Shown piece after piece: positions 8,498 to 17,026 of a stretch of 64,000 nucleotides of DNA. A program made the position numbers and the translations under genes. This stretch comes from GCA-2748575 sp965222725. GTDB taxonomy: Bacteria; Pseudomonadota; Gammaproteobacteria; Pseudomonadales; Ketobacteraceae. Position 1 is the stretch's first letter. The number at the start of each line of letters is the position of its first letter. The stretch covers positions 6,200,001 to 6,264,000 of the forward strand of contig OZ244969.1 in NCBI GenBank assembly GCA_965222725.1, written 5' to 3'. The notes below the pieces were generated by a model, which was not told where the DNA came from, did not search any database, and saw only the letters and a list, made by a program, of their open reading frames with translations.

Positions 8498-11209
8498 ATG
8501 ATCACTATCAACCTCAAATCCCTGGTGGGTCGCCTGAACCCCACAGTGCGAAATGCACTGGAAGCCGCCGCAGGCCTGGCCATGTCACGCACCCACTATG
8601 AGGTGGAAATTGAGCATTGGATACTCAGACTGATTGAAGAAGGCGACACGGATATCATTGCGATCCTGGAGCGCTACGAAGTAAACCTGTCGCACCTGGC
8701 CAAAGACCTGACCAACGTGCTGGACAAATTCAAGAACGGCAGCAGCCGCCCCCCTTCGCTGTCTCCCGCGCTGGTGGACCTGGCCAAGGAAGCCTGGTTA
8801 CTGGCGTCAGTGGAGTACGGCCACGCCCAGGTTACCAGCGGCCACTTGCTGGCTGCCATGATGCTGGATGAAAGCTTCCGTCGCCAGCTGGGAGAGAGTT
8901 CAAAGGAGCTGCGGGATATTCCCGGAGAATCCTGCAAGGAAATGGTGCGCGCCACCGTGGGCACCACCGGCGAATCCACCACCACCCTGTCGGAGGGCGG
9001 CCAGGTAGCAGACTCCGGCGAAGGCGCAGCCCCCGGTGCGCCATCCCGCACGCCGTCGCTGGACAAATTCACTATTAACCTTACCGAGCGCGCCGCCCAG
9101 GGCAAGATTGATGCGGTACTGGGCCGCGATAATGAAATCCGTCAGCTGATCGATATTCTCAGTCGCCGTCGTCAGAACAACCCCATCCTCACCGGTGAAG
9201 CCGGTGTCGGTAAAACCGCAGTCGTTGAAGGCTTTGCCCTGCGCATCGCCCAAAACGACGTGCCCGAAACTTTGCAGGGCGTTGTGGTGCGCACTCTGGA
9301 TCTGGGTCTGCTGCAGGCCGGCGCCAGCGTTAAGGGTGAATTTGAAAATCGCCTGCGTTCCGTTATCGATGAAGTCAAAGCATCCCCCGTACCCATCATC
9401 ATGTTTATCGATGAAGCCCACACCCTGATCGGTGCCGGTGGCAAAGAAGGCCAGGGTGATGCCGCCAACCTGATGAAACCGGCCCTGGCCCGCGGTGAGT
9501 TACGCACCGTTGCCGCTACCACCTGGGCAGAATACAAAAAGTATTTTGAAAAAGACCCGGCCCTTACCCGCCGCTTCCAGGTAGTGAAAGTGGAAGAGCC
9601 CGATGAGCACACCGCCATTGAAATGATGCGTGGTATCTCCAAAGCACTGGAAAGCCACCACAAAACCCGCATTCTCGATGAAGCCATTGTCGAAGCGGTC
9701 AAGCTGTCCCACCGTTATATTTCCGGTCGCCAGCTCCCCGACAAATCCGTGAGCCTGCTGGATACCGCCTGCGCCAAGGTGTCCCTGAGCCTGGGGACGA
9801 CACCGGCTGCCATTGAAGATGCCCGTCGTCATATTGATCAGTGCACCCGCAATATTCAGATGCTGGAGCGTGAAGACGCCACTTCTGGCGGCTGCGAAGA
9901 GCGCCTGGCAGAAATGCGGGAAAGCAAAGCCAGCGAAGAAGCCCGCCTGGAAAAACTGAACGCCCAATGGGAAAAAGAAAAAGAGCTGGTGGTACAGATT
10001 CGCGAAGCTCGTGAACAGATTGAAAATGATTTTCTTGCCAAGTTGACCCCTGCGAATGACAAGGCAGAAGGCGATGCGGAAAAAGAAGCGCCTGCTGCAC
10101 TGACTCAGGAACAACTGGATGAACTCAAAGGCAAGCTCAAGGAGCTGACAGAGCAATTACATGAAATTCAGGGTGAAGCACCACTGATGCAACCGGTGGT
10201 AGACGGCCAGGCGGTCGCCGAAGTAGTCGCCCAGTGGACCGGTATTCCCGTGGGCCGCATGGTGAGCGATGAAATGCAGAATGTACTGAAACTGCAGGAT
10301 CGCCTCACCGGTCGTGTGATTGGTCAGGACCATGCGCTCAATGCCATTTCACAAGCCATTCGCACCTCCCGCGCCGGCCTGCGGGATCCACGCAAACCCA
10401 TTGGCGTGTTCTTTATGGTGGGGCCATCCGGTGTCGGTAAAACCGAAACCGCCCTGGCGCTATCCGAAATGCTTTACGGTGGCGAACATAACGTCACCAC
10501 CATCAACATGTCCGAGTTCAAAGAAGAGCATAAGGTTTCCATGCTGGTAGGCTCTCCTCCGGGCTATGTGGGCTATGGCGAAGGCGGCGTGCTCACCGAA
10601 GCGGTACGTCGCAAACCCTATAGCATCGTGCTGCTGGACGAGATGGAAAAAGCGCACCATGGTGTGCAGGATATTTTCTACAACGTCTTCGACAAGGGCA
10701 TGATCAAGGACGGCGAAGGTCGTGATATCGATTTCAAAAACACCATCATTATCATGACCTCCAACGCCGGCGAAGAAGTGATCCGCGCTATCTGTGAAGC
10801 CTCCGAAGAAAAACCGGCACCGGATGTACTGCTGGATAACTTCCGCCCTGAACTGCTGAATTGGTTCAAGCCTGCCTTCCTGGGCCGTTGCGATATCATT
10901 CCCTACTATCCGCTGGATGATGAAAACCTGATTAAAATCTGCGGCCTGAACATGAAACGCATCGAGAAACGGGTGAAAGAACATTACGGTGCCGGCTTCA
11001 GTTACCACGAAGACGTGCCACTGCATATCGTCGCCCGCAGCCAGGAAGTGGATACCGGCGCCCGCAACATCGAGCACATCATCTCCCGCACCCTGCTGCC
11101 GGAACTGGCCAGCGAATGCCTTAACCGCATGGCTATCGGCGAGGAAATCAAGAATATTCATATCAATGTGGATGAGGAAGGTAACTTCTCTTATGAGCTG
11201 AGCGCCTGA
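8498..11209 (+). CDS. tssH: T6SS sheath-recycling AAA+ ATPase TssH (ClpV)
   Basis: ClpV is the Clp/Hsp100 hexamer that disassembles contracted TssBC sheath with ATP. The 903-residue protein has an N-terminal Clp-N domain (about 1-160), Walker A of AAA-1 at about residues 232-239 (GEAGVGKT) with FIDEAHTLIGAGG as Walker B, a coiled-coil middle domain (about 430-560, rich in Glu and Lys), Walker A of AAA-2 at about 642-649 (GPSGVGKT), and LLDEMEKAH as Walker B. The AAA-1 block resembles ClpB, but the T6SS operon position and the ClpV-type N-terminal region support TssH. It ends the plus-strand structural operon. Confidence 0.96.
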   Translation: MITINLKSLVGRLNPTVRNALEAAAGLAMSRTHYEVEIEHWILRLIEEGDTDIIAILERYEVNLSHLAKDLTNVLDKFKNGSSRPPSLSPALVDLAKEAWLLASVEYGHAQVTSGHLLAAMMLDESFRRQLGESSKELRDIPGESCKEMVRATVGTTGESTTTLSEGGQVADSGEGAAPGAPSRTPSLDKFTINLTERAAQGKIDAVLGRDNEIRQLIDILSRRRQNNPILTGEAGVGKTAVVEGFALRIAQNDVPETLQGVVVRTLDLGLLQAGASVKGEFENRLRSVIDEVKASPVPIIMFIDEAHTLIGAGGKEGQGDAANLMKPALARGELRTVAATTWAEYKKYFEKDPALTRRFQVVKVEEPDEHTAIEMMRGISKALESHHKTRILDEAIVEAVKLSHRYISGRQLPDKSVSLLDTACAKVSLSLGTTPAAIEDARRHIDQCTRNIQMLEREDATSGGCEERLAEMRESKASEEARLEKLNAQWEKEKELVVQIREAREQIENDFLAKLTPANDKAEGDAEKEAPAALTQEQLDELKGKLKELTEQLHEIQGEAPLMQPVVDGQAVAEVVAQWTGIPVGRMVSDEMQNVLKLQDRLTGRVIGQDHALNAISQAIRTSRAGLRDPRKPIGVFFMVGPSGVGKTETALALSEMLYGGEHNVTTINMSEFKEEHKVSMLVGSPPGYVGYGEGGVLTEAVRRKPYSIVLLDEMEKAHHGVQDIFYNVFDKGMIKDGEGRDIDFKNTIIIMTSNAGEEVIRAICEASEEKPAPDVLLDNFRPELLNWFKPAFLGRCDIIPYYPLDDENLIKICGLNMKRIEKRVKEHYGAGFSYHEDVPLHIVARSQEVDTGARNIEHIISRTLLPELASECLNRMAIGEEIKNIHINVDEEGNFSYELSA

Positions 11210-11236
11210 TCAGCTAACCCCCTCCAACCAATTCCA

Positions 11237-11257
11237 GGGGCACTGTCGAAGTGCCCC
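11237..11257 (+). terminator. Hairpin after tssH
   Basis: A perfect 8-bp stem (GGGGCACT/AGTGCCCC) with a 5-base loop lies 27 bp after the tssH stop. The downstream run is short (TTAACCCTCTTCT), so it would be a weak intrinsic terminator. Its position at the end of the tss operon supports the call. Confidence 0.6.
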
Positions 11258-11297
11258 TTAACCCTCTTCTCACCTACCAACAACCCCATTTGTCTAT

Positions 11298-11326
11298 TTG
11301 GCTGTACCACCGGATTCCGGTATCCT
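11298..11326 (+). promoter_or_regulatory. Candidate sigma-70 promoter for the 11406 gene
   Basis: TTGGCT at 11298-11303 and TATCCT at 11321-11326 are separated by exactly 17 bp, giving 4 of 6 consensus matches in each hexamer. Transcription would start near 11333, about 70 bases before the outer-membrane protein gene. Confidence 0.4.
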
Positions 11327-11334
11327 GCGCTACA

Positions 11335-11358
11335 TAGTGCCCCAAATAGTACCCCAAA
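11335..11358. repeat. Tandem 12-bp repeat TAGTRCCCCAAA
   Basis: Two adjacent 12-bp units differ at one base (TAGTGCCCCAAA then TAGTACCCCAAA). They lie just after the proposed start of transcription of the next gene. They could be an operator or a scar of a past insertion; nothing else nearby supports either. Confidence 0.5.
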
Positions 11359-11405
11359 CTGGCAAACTGGCGCTGAAAACTAAAACAATAAGGATTTTCT
11401 GAATT

Positions 11406-12026
11406 ATGAGACCACTACAACGGGCAGCCGGGCTATGCCTGATGGCGGCTACCTTCGTTTATTCCCCCCTTTCCCTGGCGGAAAACCGCAATTTTTTCGA
11501 TGAGATTTATCTGACCGCAGACGCGAATGCAGGTCGTTCTGCCGGGGAATACGACACCTATGGCCCGGGTGTGGGTATTGGTTTTACCCTACCCAAAAAC
11601 TTTTTTGTGCAAGCAGATTATAACTATCTTGAATTTGATGAGATCGATGACAACACCCATCTCGTGAAGGTGATTGGTGGCATTCAGCATGCGCTGAATA
11701 ACAATATCACCACCCATTTTGGCGCCGGTGGTTACTACGCTGAAGATACGGAATCTGATGAAAACGGCGATGGGGTCGTACTGAGCGCCGGGATGACCAT
11801 TGGCGGATCAAAACTCAGCGCCCTGCTCCATGTGGACTACCTCAATGATACAGATGGCAATGAAAACTATCTTTTTGGCGTAGGTATTCGCTGGTATCCG
11901 GGCGGCCACCGCCCCATTGTAATGCACCGTGAGAGCAAGCCCAGCAGCCTGGGGAAAACCACGGCCTGTGAAGATCGCTATGGCGAGCTGTTCCCGCTTT
12001 GCAAGGAACAATCCGGCAAGCGCTAG
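11406..12026 (+). CDS. Predicted outer-membrane beta-barrel protein
   Basis: Function unknown. The 206-residue product has a Sec signal peptide (about residues 1-25, cleavage likely after SLA). Alternating hydrophobic strands follow, such as FFVQADYNYLEF, THLVKVIGGIQHAL, ITTHFGAGGYYAE and ENYLFGVGIRWYPGG. These are typical of small eight-stranded OmpA/OmpW-like or opacity-type porin folds. The C-terminal 35 residues (with Cys188 and Cys198) extend past the last strand and may form a disulfide-closed tail. It stands alone between the tss operon and a convergent DUF2489 gene. Confidence 0.75.
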   Translation: MRPLQRAAGLCLMAATFVYSPLSLAENRNFFDEIYLTADANAGRSAGEYDTYGPGVGIGFTLPKNFFVQADYNYLEFDEIDDNTHLVKVIGGIQHALNNNITTHFGAGGYYAEDTESDENGDGVVLSAGMTIGGSKLSALLHVDYLNDTDGNENYLFGVGIRWYPGGHRPIVMHRESKPSSLGKTTACEDRYGELFPLCKEQSGKR

Positions 12027-12041
12027 CAGCGACAACCACAA

Positions 12042-12527
12042 CTAGTGCTTCACCTCATAAAATTGCCAGTTACCAAAGGGATTCTCTTTAATGTAACTGG
12101 CAATTTCTTTCATCTGGGTTTCAAACTCTTTCTCCAGCCCCTGCAACTCTTTTTCAAAAGCCCGGCGCTCTTTCTTTTCCAACGCATCCCATTTGCTGTG
12201 GGTGGGAATATGACGGCTGCGGTTGTAGATCTCGAACACCGGCGCAAAGCGGTGTTTGCTGTCGCAGCTCAGGGGCAGGTTATCCATTAACACCGCCATG
12301 CGGATGCCCGCTTCGGCTACCCGCACCTGATCATCCAGCAGGGCGGCGGCGATCACATTCAGGCTCTCATGAATGTAGTCCAGGCGTTTCTGGGCATTGG
12401 CCTTCACCTCTTCCTGATAGGCCCTGATCTGCTTTTCCTTTTCCCAGACCCTGTTCCACAGGCGCCAGGCCACGACTGCCAGCGCAACAATAATGACCAC
12501 CCCAAGGGCTATCAATGCCGTTAACAT
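12042..12527 (-). CDS. DUF2489 family membrane-anchored protein
   Basis: A 161-residue protein of unknown function that resembles the DUF2489 family of gammaproteobacteria. One N-terminal membrane helix (about residues 2-23) is followed by a charged cytoplasmic helical domain with the blocks RLDYIHESLNVIAAALL and ENPFGNWQFYEV at the end. I chose the ATG at 12527 because an in-frame TTG at 12539 is itself part of the ggagaag ribosome site for that ATG. It is convergent with the preceding outer-membrane protein gene (15-bp gap). Confidence 0.75.
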   Translation of the reverse strand: MLTALIALGVVIIVALAVVAWRLWNRVWEKEKQIRAYQEEVKANAQKRLDYIHESLNVIAAALLDDQVRVAEAGIRMAVLMDNLPLSCDSKHRFAPVFEIYNRSRHIPTHSKWDALEKKERRAFEKELQGLEKEFETQMKEIASYIKENPFGNWQFYEVKH

Positions 12528-12663
12528 GAACTTCTCCAATCATTACCAGGTTGCCCGCCAGTTTAACATATCTCCCCGCCGGGCCCTCCCACGGTAGACA
12601 AACCTTGCTCAGCCCCCGGAGCGAGCCTAACATGACCCCATGGCCACCCTTAAGGAGCATGGA

Positions 12664-13137
12664 ATGAACAGGCTGAAAACCGGTACGGCACTGCCCCCCG
12701 TTATGCTGCTGATCAGCAATTTGTTGATAGCATCGCTCCTTGGCGGATGCAGTGACTCGCCCGCCGAAGAAGTCATTAAAAACCATGTGGAATCCCTGGC
12801 CGAAGCCATCGAAACCAAACAGGCCGATACGGCATTGGACTTTTTTCATGAAAACTTTGTGTCCGAAAAAGGTCAGAACAAAGAATGGGTTAAGCGTACC
12901 ATGCTGCTCCACACCATCCGCCATGACGAGATCGGGCTGATCCTGACCAACATATCCGTGGAACTTCTGGATCCGGGTACGGCACGGGCGAGTTTTCATG
13001 TGATTGCCACCGGCGGCCTCGGGATTATTCCTGATGACGGTGGTGCCTACCGGGTGGACACCGAATGGCGGGATGACAGCGGCGACTGGCAGCTGGTGTT
13101 TGCCAAATGGAAAAAGGCATTGCAACCACAGAATTGA
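12664..13137 (+). CDS. Small lipoprotein, NTF2/SnoaL-like fold possible
   Basis: Unknown function. From the ATG at 12664 (ribosome site aaggag, 6-base spacer; an ATG at 12640 lacks one) the protein has 157 residues. A lipoprotein signal peptide ends in LLGGC with the lipidated Cys at residue 29. The mature part (helical start EEVIKNHVESLAEAIETKQADTAL, then antiparallel strands and a final WQLVFAKWKKA) resembles ketosteroid-isomerase/NTF2-like folds that often bind small ligands. The Ser-Asp after the Cys gives no inner-membrane retention signal at +2, so an outer-membrane location is likely. Confidence 0.7.
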   Translation: MNRLKTGTALPPVMLLISNLLIASLLGGCSDSPAEEVIKNHVESLAEAIETKQADTALDFFHENFVSEKGQNKEWVKRTMLLHTIRHDEIGLILTNISVELLDPGTARASFHVIATGGLGIIPDDGGAYRVDTEWRDDSGDWQLVFAKWKKALQPQN

Positions 13138-13252
13138 CTGAGGGCCTGCTCAGTGAGTATGAATAAGCGCTTCGGCAATTGAATTGCCCCGGCCCTTCCC
13201 TTAGCATCGTAGATGTCTTGCAGACAAACTCTGAGGTTAGCCTACTTCAAGT

Positions 13253-14530
13253 ATGAGATCAGGCAATCATTCTCCCAACGGCAGTAACGATAAAGGCCTG
13301 CTTGGGAACAATGAAAACATCATTACGCATTTTATCCAGATGCGTTCCTCCGGGGGTATCGTGCTGATGGCAGCAACGGCGCTGGCCCTTGTCTTTGCCA
13401 ACTCACCACTTGCCCCCTTTTACAATAACCTGCTGACCATACCGGTGGAAGTCCGCATCGGTGATCTGGGCATCGACAAACCCATACTCCTGTGGATCAA
13501 CGATGGCCTGATGGCGATTTTCTTTTTCTATGTAGGACTGGAACTGAAACGGGACTTTGTGGAAGGCGAGCTGTCGGAACCGAAAAAAATCGTCCTGCCG
13601 GCAGTGGGGGCTGTGGGCGGTATGGTCTTTCCGGCGCTGATCTACGTGCTCTTTACCTTTGAATCCCACCCCCATGCTCTGAGTGGCTGGGCTATTCCGG
13701 CAGCCACCGACATTGCTTTCGCTATCGGCATTCTGGCCTTGCTGGGTTCTGATGTGCCGCAATCCCTGCGGATCTTTCTGACTTCACTGGCAATCTTTGA
13801 TGATATCGGCGCAATTATCATTATTGCGCTTTTCTATACCGATCATATTTCCTTTGTTGCGCTGGGATTTGTACTGGCCTGCCTGCCTTTTCTGTATCTG
13901 CTCAACCGCTACCGGGTGGATTCAAAGAGTGTGTATATGATGATTGCCATCGTAATGTGGGTAGCCATGCTCAAGTCCGGTGTGCATGCCACGCTCACCG
14001 GTGTCATTGTTGCTTTCTTTATTCCCATGCAGTCACGACGCGATCCCAAGGTATCGCCGTTAAAACTGCTGGAGGATGACCTCACCTATACAGTCGCCTT
14101 TATGGTGCTACCGGTGTTTGCCTTCACCAATGCCGGGATTTATATACTCAACCTGAGTCCGCAGCAAGCATTTCACCCTGTCCCCCTTGGTATTGCCATG
14201 GGGCTGTTCCTGGGCAAGCAGATCGGCGTATTCGGTTGCTGCTGGTTGTTCATACGCCTGAAATGGGCCACCATGCCCAAAGGCATGAACTGGGGCACGC
14301 TCTATGGTTGCGCTATTCTCTGCGGAGTCGGCTTTACCATGAGCCTGTTTATCGGTTCCCTGGCGTTTGATGCTATCGGACTGGAACGCCAGTTCGATGA
14401 GCGCCTGGGCATAATCGGCGGGTCACTGGTCTCAGGAATAATGGGTTATCTGGTGCTCCGGCATGAACTGCGGAAAAAGCGACAAAAGCAGGCAGACAGC
14501 GAGAATAACCAGGAAAAACAGTCCGCCTGA
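13253..14530 (+). CDS. nhaA: Na+/H+ antiporter NhaA
   Basis: NhaA exchanges two H+ for one Na+ across the inner membrane for pH and sodium homeostasis. The 425-residue polytopic protein has the family motifs SSGGIVLMAATALALVFANS, WINDGLMAIFFFYVGLELK, the helix with WAIPAATDIAFAIG (Asp of the ion-binding pair nearby) and SLAIFDDIGAIIIIALFY, which carries the adjacent Asp-Asp ion-binding residues. The C-terminal 25 residues are a charged cytoplasmic tail. The 115-bp upstream gap has a GGCAATT-G-AATTGCC palindrome (13174-13188) of unknown role. Confidence 0.96.
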   Translation: MRSGNHSPNGSNDKGLLGNNENIITHFIQMRSSGGIVLMAATALALVFANSPLAPFYNNLLTIPVEVRIGDLGIDKPILLWINDGLMAIFFFYVGLELKRDFVEGELSEPKKIVLPAVGAVGGMVFPALIYVLFTFESHPHALSGWAIPAATDIAFAIGILALLGSDVPQSLRIFLTSLAIFDDIGAIIIIALFYTDHISFVALGFVLACLPFLYLLNRYRVDSKSVYMMIAIVMWVAMLKSGVHATLTGVIVAFFIPMQSRRDPKVSPLKLLEDDLTYTVAFMVLPVFAFTNAGIYILNLSPQQAFHPVPLGIAMGLFLGKQIGVFGCCWLFIRLKWATMPKGMNWGTLYGCAILCGVGFTMSLFIGSLAFDAIGLERQFDERLGIIGGSLVSGIMGYLVLRHELRKKRQKQADSENNQEKQSA

Positions 14531-14565
14531 CGGTAAGATCGCTACCGCTCATACATTAATAACGA

Positions 14566-15171
14566 TCAGGTCCGGGACGGGTTATAAATCACACCGGATT
14601 CACCATACTGCTTCAACACATCGCAGGCTTCCTGGCGACAGACTTCTTTCACGACAGTAATACCAGCTTTTTCCAGCAGGCGATCCCAGTCCACCGGCAC
14701 GGGGCCTTCGTGAAACCCCGCCAGTTTTTCCACATCGTCTTTGGTGGCGCCGCAAACCAGTTTGGACAGGCCGGTCCAGAACAGACCACCCCAGCAGGCA
14801 ATACAGGGCTGGGAACTGGTGTAGAGCCCCAGGGGAGGCAGCCGCGCTTCCCCCAGGTCGAAAGTGGCGTAGTATTGCTGGGCACAGGACCAGGCCACCA
14901 CTTCCGCATGGGCGATACTGGCGTTGTTGGGCACTACCCGGTTAACACCCACACCCACCACCTTTCCGGATTCCAGATCCATCACAGCGGCACCAAAAGG
15001 GCCGCCGGTACCATGCTGCACCTGCAGGGCACTTAACTGAATCGCCAGTTGCATGCGGGATTTTTCGGTGGGGAACAGATCACCCGGCTTGACCAGCTGA
15101 CTCAGCCAGTCAGGAAACTCAATCGCCAGGGGCTGGGGGAATCCGGAAGCCGGGGGTACGGGAACAGGCAT
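14566..15171 (-). CDS. Nucleoside/guanine deaminase-like enzyme (CDA fold)
   Basis: A zinc-dependent hydrolytic deaminase of the cytidine-deaminase fold. The 201-residue protein carries the metal motif His88-Ala-Glu90 and Pro-Cys123-x-x-Cys126, with a GTGGPFGAAVMD strand ahead of it as in tRNA-adenosine and guanine deaminases. The N-terminal 40 residues (PDWLSQL...GDLFPTE) are longer than in TadA, so a free-base or nucleoside substrate is more likely than tRNA. It starts 3 bp after a 38-aa membrane peptide gene and 117 bp after the macrodomain gene, as the last gene of the vgrG transcription unit or of a small nucleotide-repair unit. Confidence 0.8.
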   Translation of the reverse strand: MPVPVPPASGFPQPLAIEFPDWLSQLVKPGDLFPTEKSRMQLAIQLSALQVQHGTGGPFGAAVMDLESGKVVGVGVNRVVPNNASIAHAEVVAWSCAQQYYATFDLGEARLPPLGLYTSSQPCIACWGGLFWTGLSKLVCGATKDDVEKLAGFHEGPVPVDWDRLLEKAGITVVKEVCRQEACDVLKQYGESGVIYNPSRT

Positions 15172-15174
15172 CGG

Positions 15175-15291
15175 CTACTGGTTCATCACATCCACAATGT
15201 AGGCAGCCACTGCCAACAATGCGATTACCGTGCCCCACCCCAGCACAAAGTATTTTACCGGTTTGGGGATCTTCGCTTTCTTCTCTTCCAT
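15175..15291 (-). CDS. 38-aa single-pass membrane peptide
   Basis: A short open frame encodes 38 residues: a basic N-terminus (MEEKKAKIPKPVKY), one hydrophobic helix (about residues 15-34) and a short tail DVMNQ. Its ATG shares the A of the macrodomain stop codon (TGATG), the usual arrangement for translational coupling, and its stop lies 3 bp before the deaminase ATG. This tight packing on both sides makes it a credible gene. Function unknown. Confidence 0.65.
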   Translation of the reverse strand: MEEKKAKIPKPVKYFVLGWGTVIALLAVAAYIVDVMNQ

Positions 15292-15860
15292 CAGGTGTTA
15301 TCTGCCTTTTGATACGCTGCCAGTTCAGCCTGGTACAAATTTAACATGGCATCGTCGAAGCAACAAAATATCACTTCTGCAATAAAGGGGTATTGGGGCA
15401 GATTCTGATAAATTTCCGCGACGGCAATTTTAACGGCCTGCTCTTTGGGGAAACCATACACCCCGGTGCTGATGGCGGAAAAGGCAATGGATTTGCAGAC
15501 TTTGGTCGCCGCCACTTTCAGGCTGTTACGATAGCAGTTTGCAAGAATCTCATCTTCGTCGCAGGTGCCATCACGCCAGATAGGCCCTACCGTATGTATC
15601 ACAAATTTGGCGGGTAAATTGTAGCCCTCGGTTAACACCGCCTTACCCGGCGGACAGCCACCGATCTGGCGGCAGGCCTGCAACAACTCCGGCCCGGCGG
15701 CACGATGTATGGCACCGTCCACGCCGCCACCGCCCGCCAGGGCACTGTTGGCTGCATTGACGATGGCATCCGCCGGAAGGCGGGTGATATCGCCCTGCCA
15801 GGCATACACATCGGCTCTGATCCGGGGTTCTGCTGCGCTGTCGTTCTGTTCCTCGCTCAC
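15291..15860 (-). CDS. Macrodomain protein (ADP-ribose hydrolase, MacroD/YmdB type)
   Basis: Macrodomains of this class hydrolyse O-acetyl-ADP-ribose and remove mono-ADP-ribose from acidic protein residues. The 189-residue protein shows the class signatures in order: WQGDITRLPADAIVNAAN (ADP-ribose adenine loop), LAGGGGVDGAIHRAAG (phosphate and catalytic loop), and ISTGVYGFP. Length matches YmdB-like enzymes with a 20-residue N-terminal extension. It lies 20 bp after the DUF4150 gene and is coupled to the following 38-aa peptide. It may be a housekeeping detoxification enzyme, or a partner of a T6SS effector system given its position; I cannot decide. Confidence 0.9.
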   Translation of the reverse strand: MSEEQNDSAAEPRIRADVYAWQGDITRLPADAIVNAANSALAGGGGVDGAIHRAAGPELLQACRQIGGCPPGKAVLTEGYNLPAKFVIHTVGPIWRDGTCDEDEILANCYRNSLKVAATKVCKSIAFSAISTGVYGFPKEQAVKIAVAEIYQNLPQYPFIAEVIFCCFDDAMLNLYQAELAAYQKADNT

Positions 15861-15879
15861 TCTTCCCTCCGTGAGTTTG

Positions 15880-16296
15880 CTATGGACTGATAATAACCTT
15901 GACCTGACTGGGAGCCACCTGCAAGCCGCCGGGCATATTGGCGTTGGAGCCGTTATGGCCGGTAGGGGATGTTAAATGCACCACCGGCTTGCCCTGAGCT
16001 TTGACTTTGGCACTGCCCTTTTTATAGGTGATCTTATCCATGTTCTTGCCGGACACCACGCCACCGGCTACCCCGGCTTCATCCCCCTGGGAGCGGGGAA
16101 TTTCAGAATCTGTGGTGACGGCATCCTTACCGCAGAACTTTACCTTGGTGGATGTTTTACTGGCCTGCATCACCATACCGATATTGGGATAGGGAATGGG
16201 GATAGGGCCCGCCGGTGGCGCCGGTGTCTTGCACACGTCAGGGAAGGCAAAACACTGGCCGCTTTGTTTGTTGGACGCTGGAAAAATGGCCGGCAT
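15880..16296 (-). CDS. DUF4150 PAAR-like spike tip protein
   Basis: DUF4150 proteins are PAAR-like and are thought to cap the VgrG spike and help load effectors. The 138-residue protein has the typical opening MPAIFPASN, a Pro-rich CKTPAPPAGPIPIPYPNIG segment, and turn-rich strands such as GDEAGVAGGVVSGKNM and VVHLTSPTGHNGSNANMPGG. No toxin domain is fused; it stops after the fold. It is the only PAAR-like gene in this locus, within the vgrG operon between DUF3540 and the macrodomain gene. Confidence 0.88.
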   Translation of the reverse strand: MPAIFPASNKQSGQCFAFPDVCKTPAPPAGPIPIPYPNIGMVMQASKTSTKVKFCGKDAVTTDSEIPRSQGDEAGVAGGVVSGKNMDKITYKKGSAKVKAQGKPVVHLTSPTGHNGSNANMPGGLQVAPSQVKVIISP

Positions 16297-16316
16297 AACA
16301 AACTCCTTAAAAACAA

Positions 16317-17012
16317 TTAACCCAGGTGGATACGTTCCGCCTGAACCTTGAAATCTTTTTTGGTTTTGTGAATGGCTTTTTCGCTCTTCACCTGAATAGT
16401 GCCATCCACCTGCTGGTTAATACGGCCCGCCCGCAACTGAGCCGCTTCACGGATTTTGCTTACCAGGTTATCCGTGGTTTGCCAGATACTTTTGGCGCGG
16501 GTTTCCACCTTTTCAAACACACCCACTGCACGGGCCACCACGGCATTCAGCTCTTCACCGCGATATTGCATGCGAGTGGCGGACAGGCTGGCATCATCGG
16601 CACCCAGTTCCAGGGACTGGGCTGCCGCTTTTAATTTGTGAGGTAACAACTGAACGGAACTGCCCACCGGGTGCAATAGCTGTTTGCCCAGATCGATCAC
16701 CCGCATGGCCAGGGATTCGCTGGCCAGCAGATTCACATCCTGCCCTTCCAGGGAGACTTCCTGCGCTGCTTTCAGTCGAATGCTGCCCTGTTGCGTGGCC
16801 AGCTCCAGATCCCCTTGGGGAATACTTAACCGGGTGACGCCGGCTTCGGCATCGTATTCAAATACCAGCTGCCGGTTTTCATCAAACACCTGAATACAAT
16901 GGGGTGATGCGGGGGATACGGCCGCGCTGGCACCACCGGGAGTGGTGACCGCAGCCTGGTCTTCCAGGTCATCATTTAGCGGAGACAGTACAGGTTGTTC
17001 GCTGGTATTCAT
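16317..17012 (-). CDS. DUF3540 family T6SS accessory protein
   Basis: A 231-residue protein resembling DUF3540, a family found next to DUF2169, DUF4150 and pentapeptide proteins in T6SS vgrG islands. The core has short repeated beta segments (GVTRLSIPQGDLELATQQGSIRL, then EVSLEGQDVNLL) that resemble a small beta-helix or the VgrG C-terminal needle. A helical part with basic residues ends in KDFKVQAERIHL. I prefer the ATG at 17012 (aggatacacactt upstream, 14 bp after the previous stop) over an ATG at 17060 inside the preceding gene. Exact role unknown. Confidence 0.78.
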   Translation of the reverse strand: MNTSEQPVLSPLNDDLEDQAAVTTPGGASAAVSPASPHCIQVFDENRQLVFEYDAEAGVTRLSIPQGDLELATQQGSIRLKAAQEVSLEGQDVNLLASESLAMRVIDLGKQLLHPVGSSVQLLPHKLKAAAQSLELGADDASLSATRMQYRGEELNAVVARAVGVFEKVETRAKSIWQTTDNLVSKIREAAQLRAGRINQQVDGTIQVKSEKAIHKTKKDFKVQAERIHLG

Positions 17013-17026
17013 AAGTGTGTATCCTG

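Noticed and set aside
14566..15171. Deaminase as a T6SS DNA-deaminase toxin
   Set aside because: It has the full-length metabolic deaminase layout (HAE, PCxxC, long N-terminus) and no targeting or PAAR domain or adjacent immunity gene; a toxin role is left only as a possibility.
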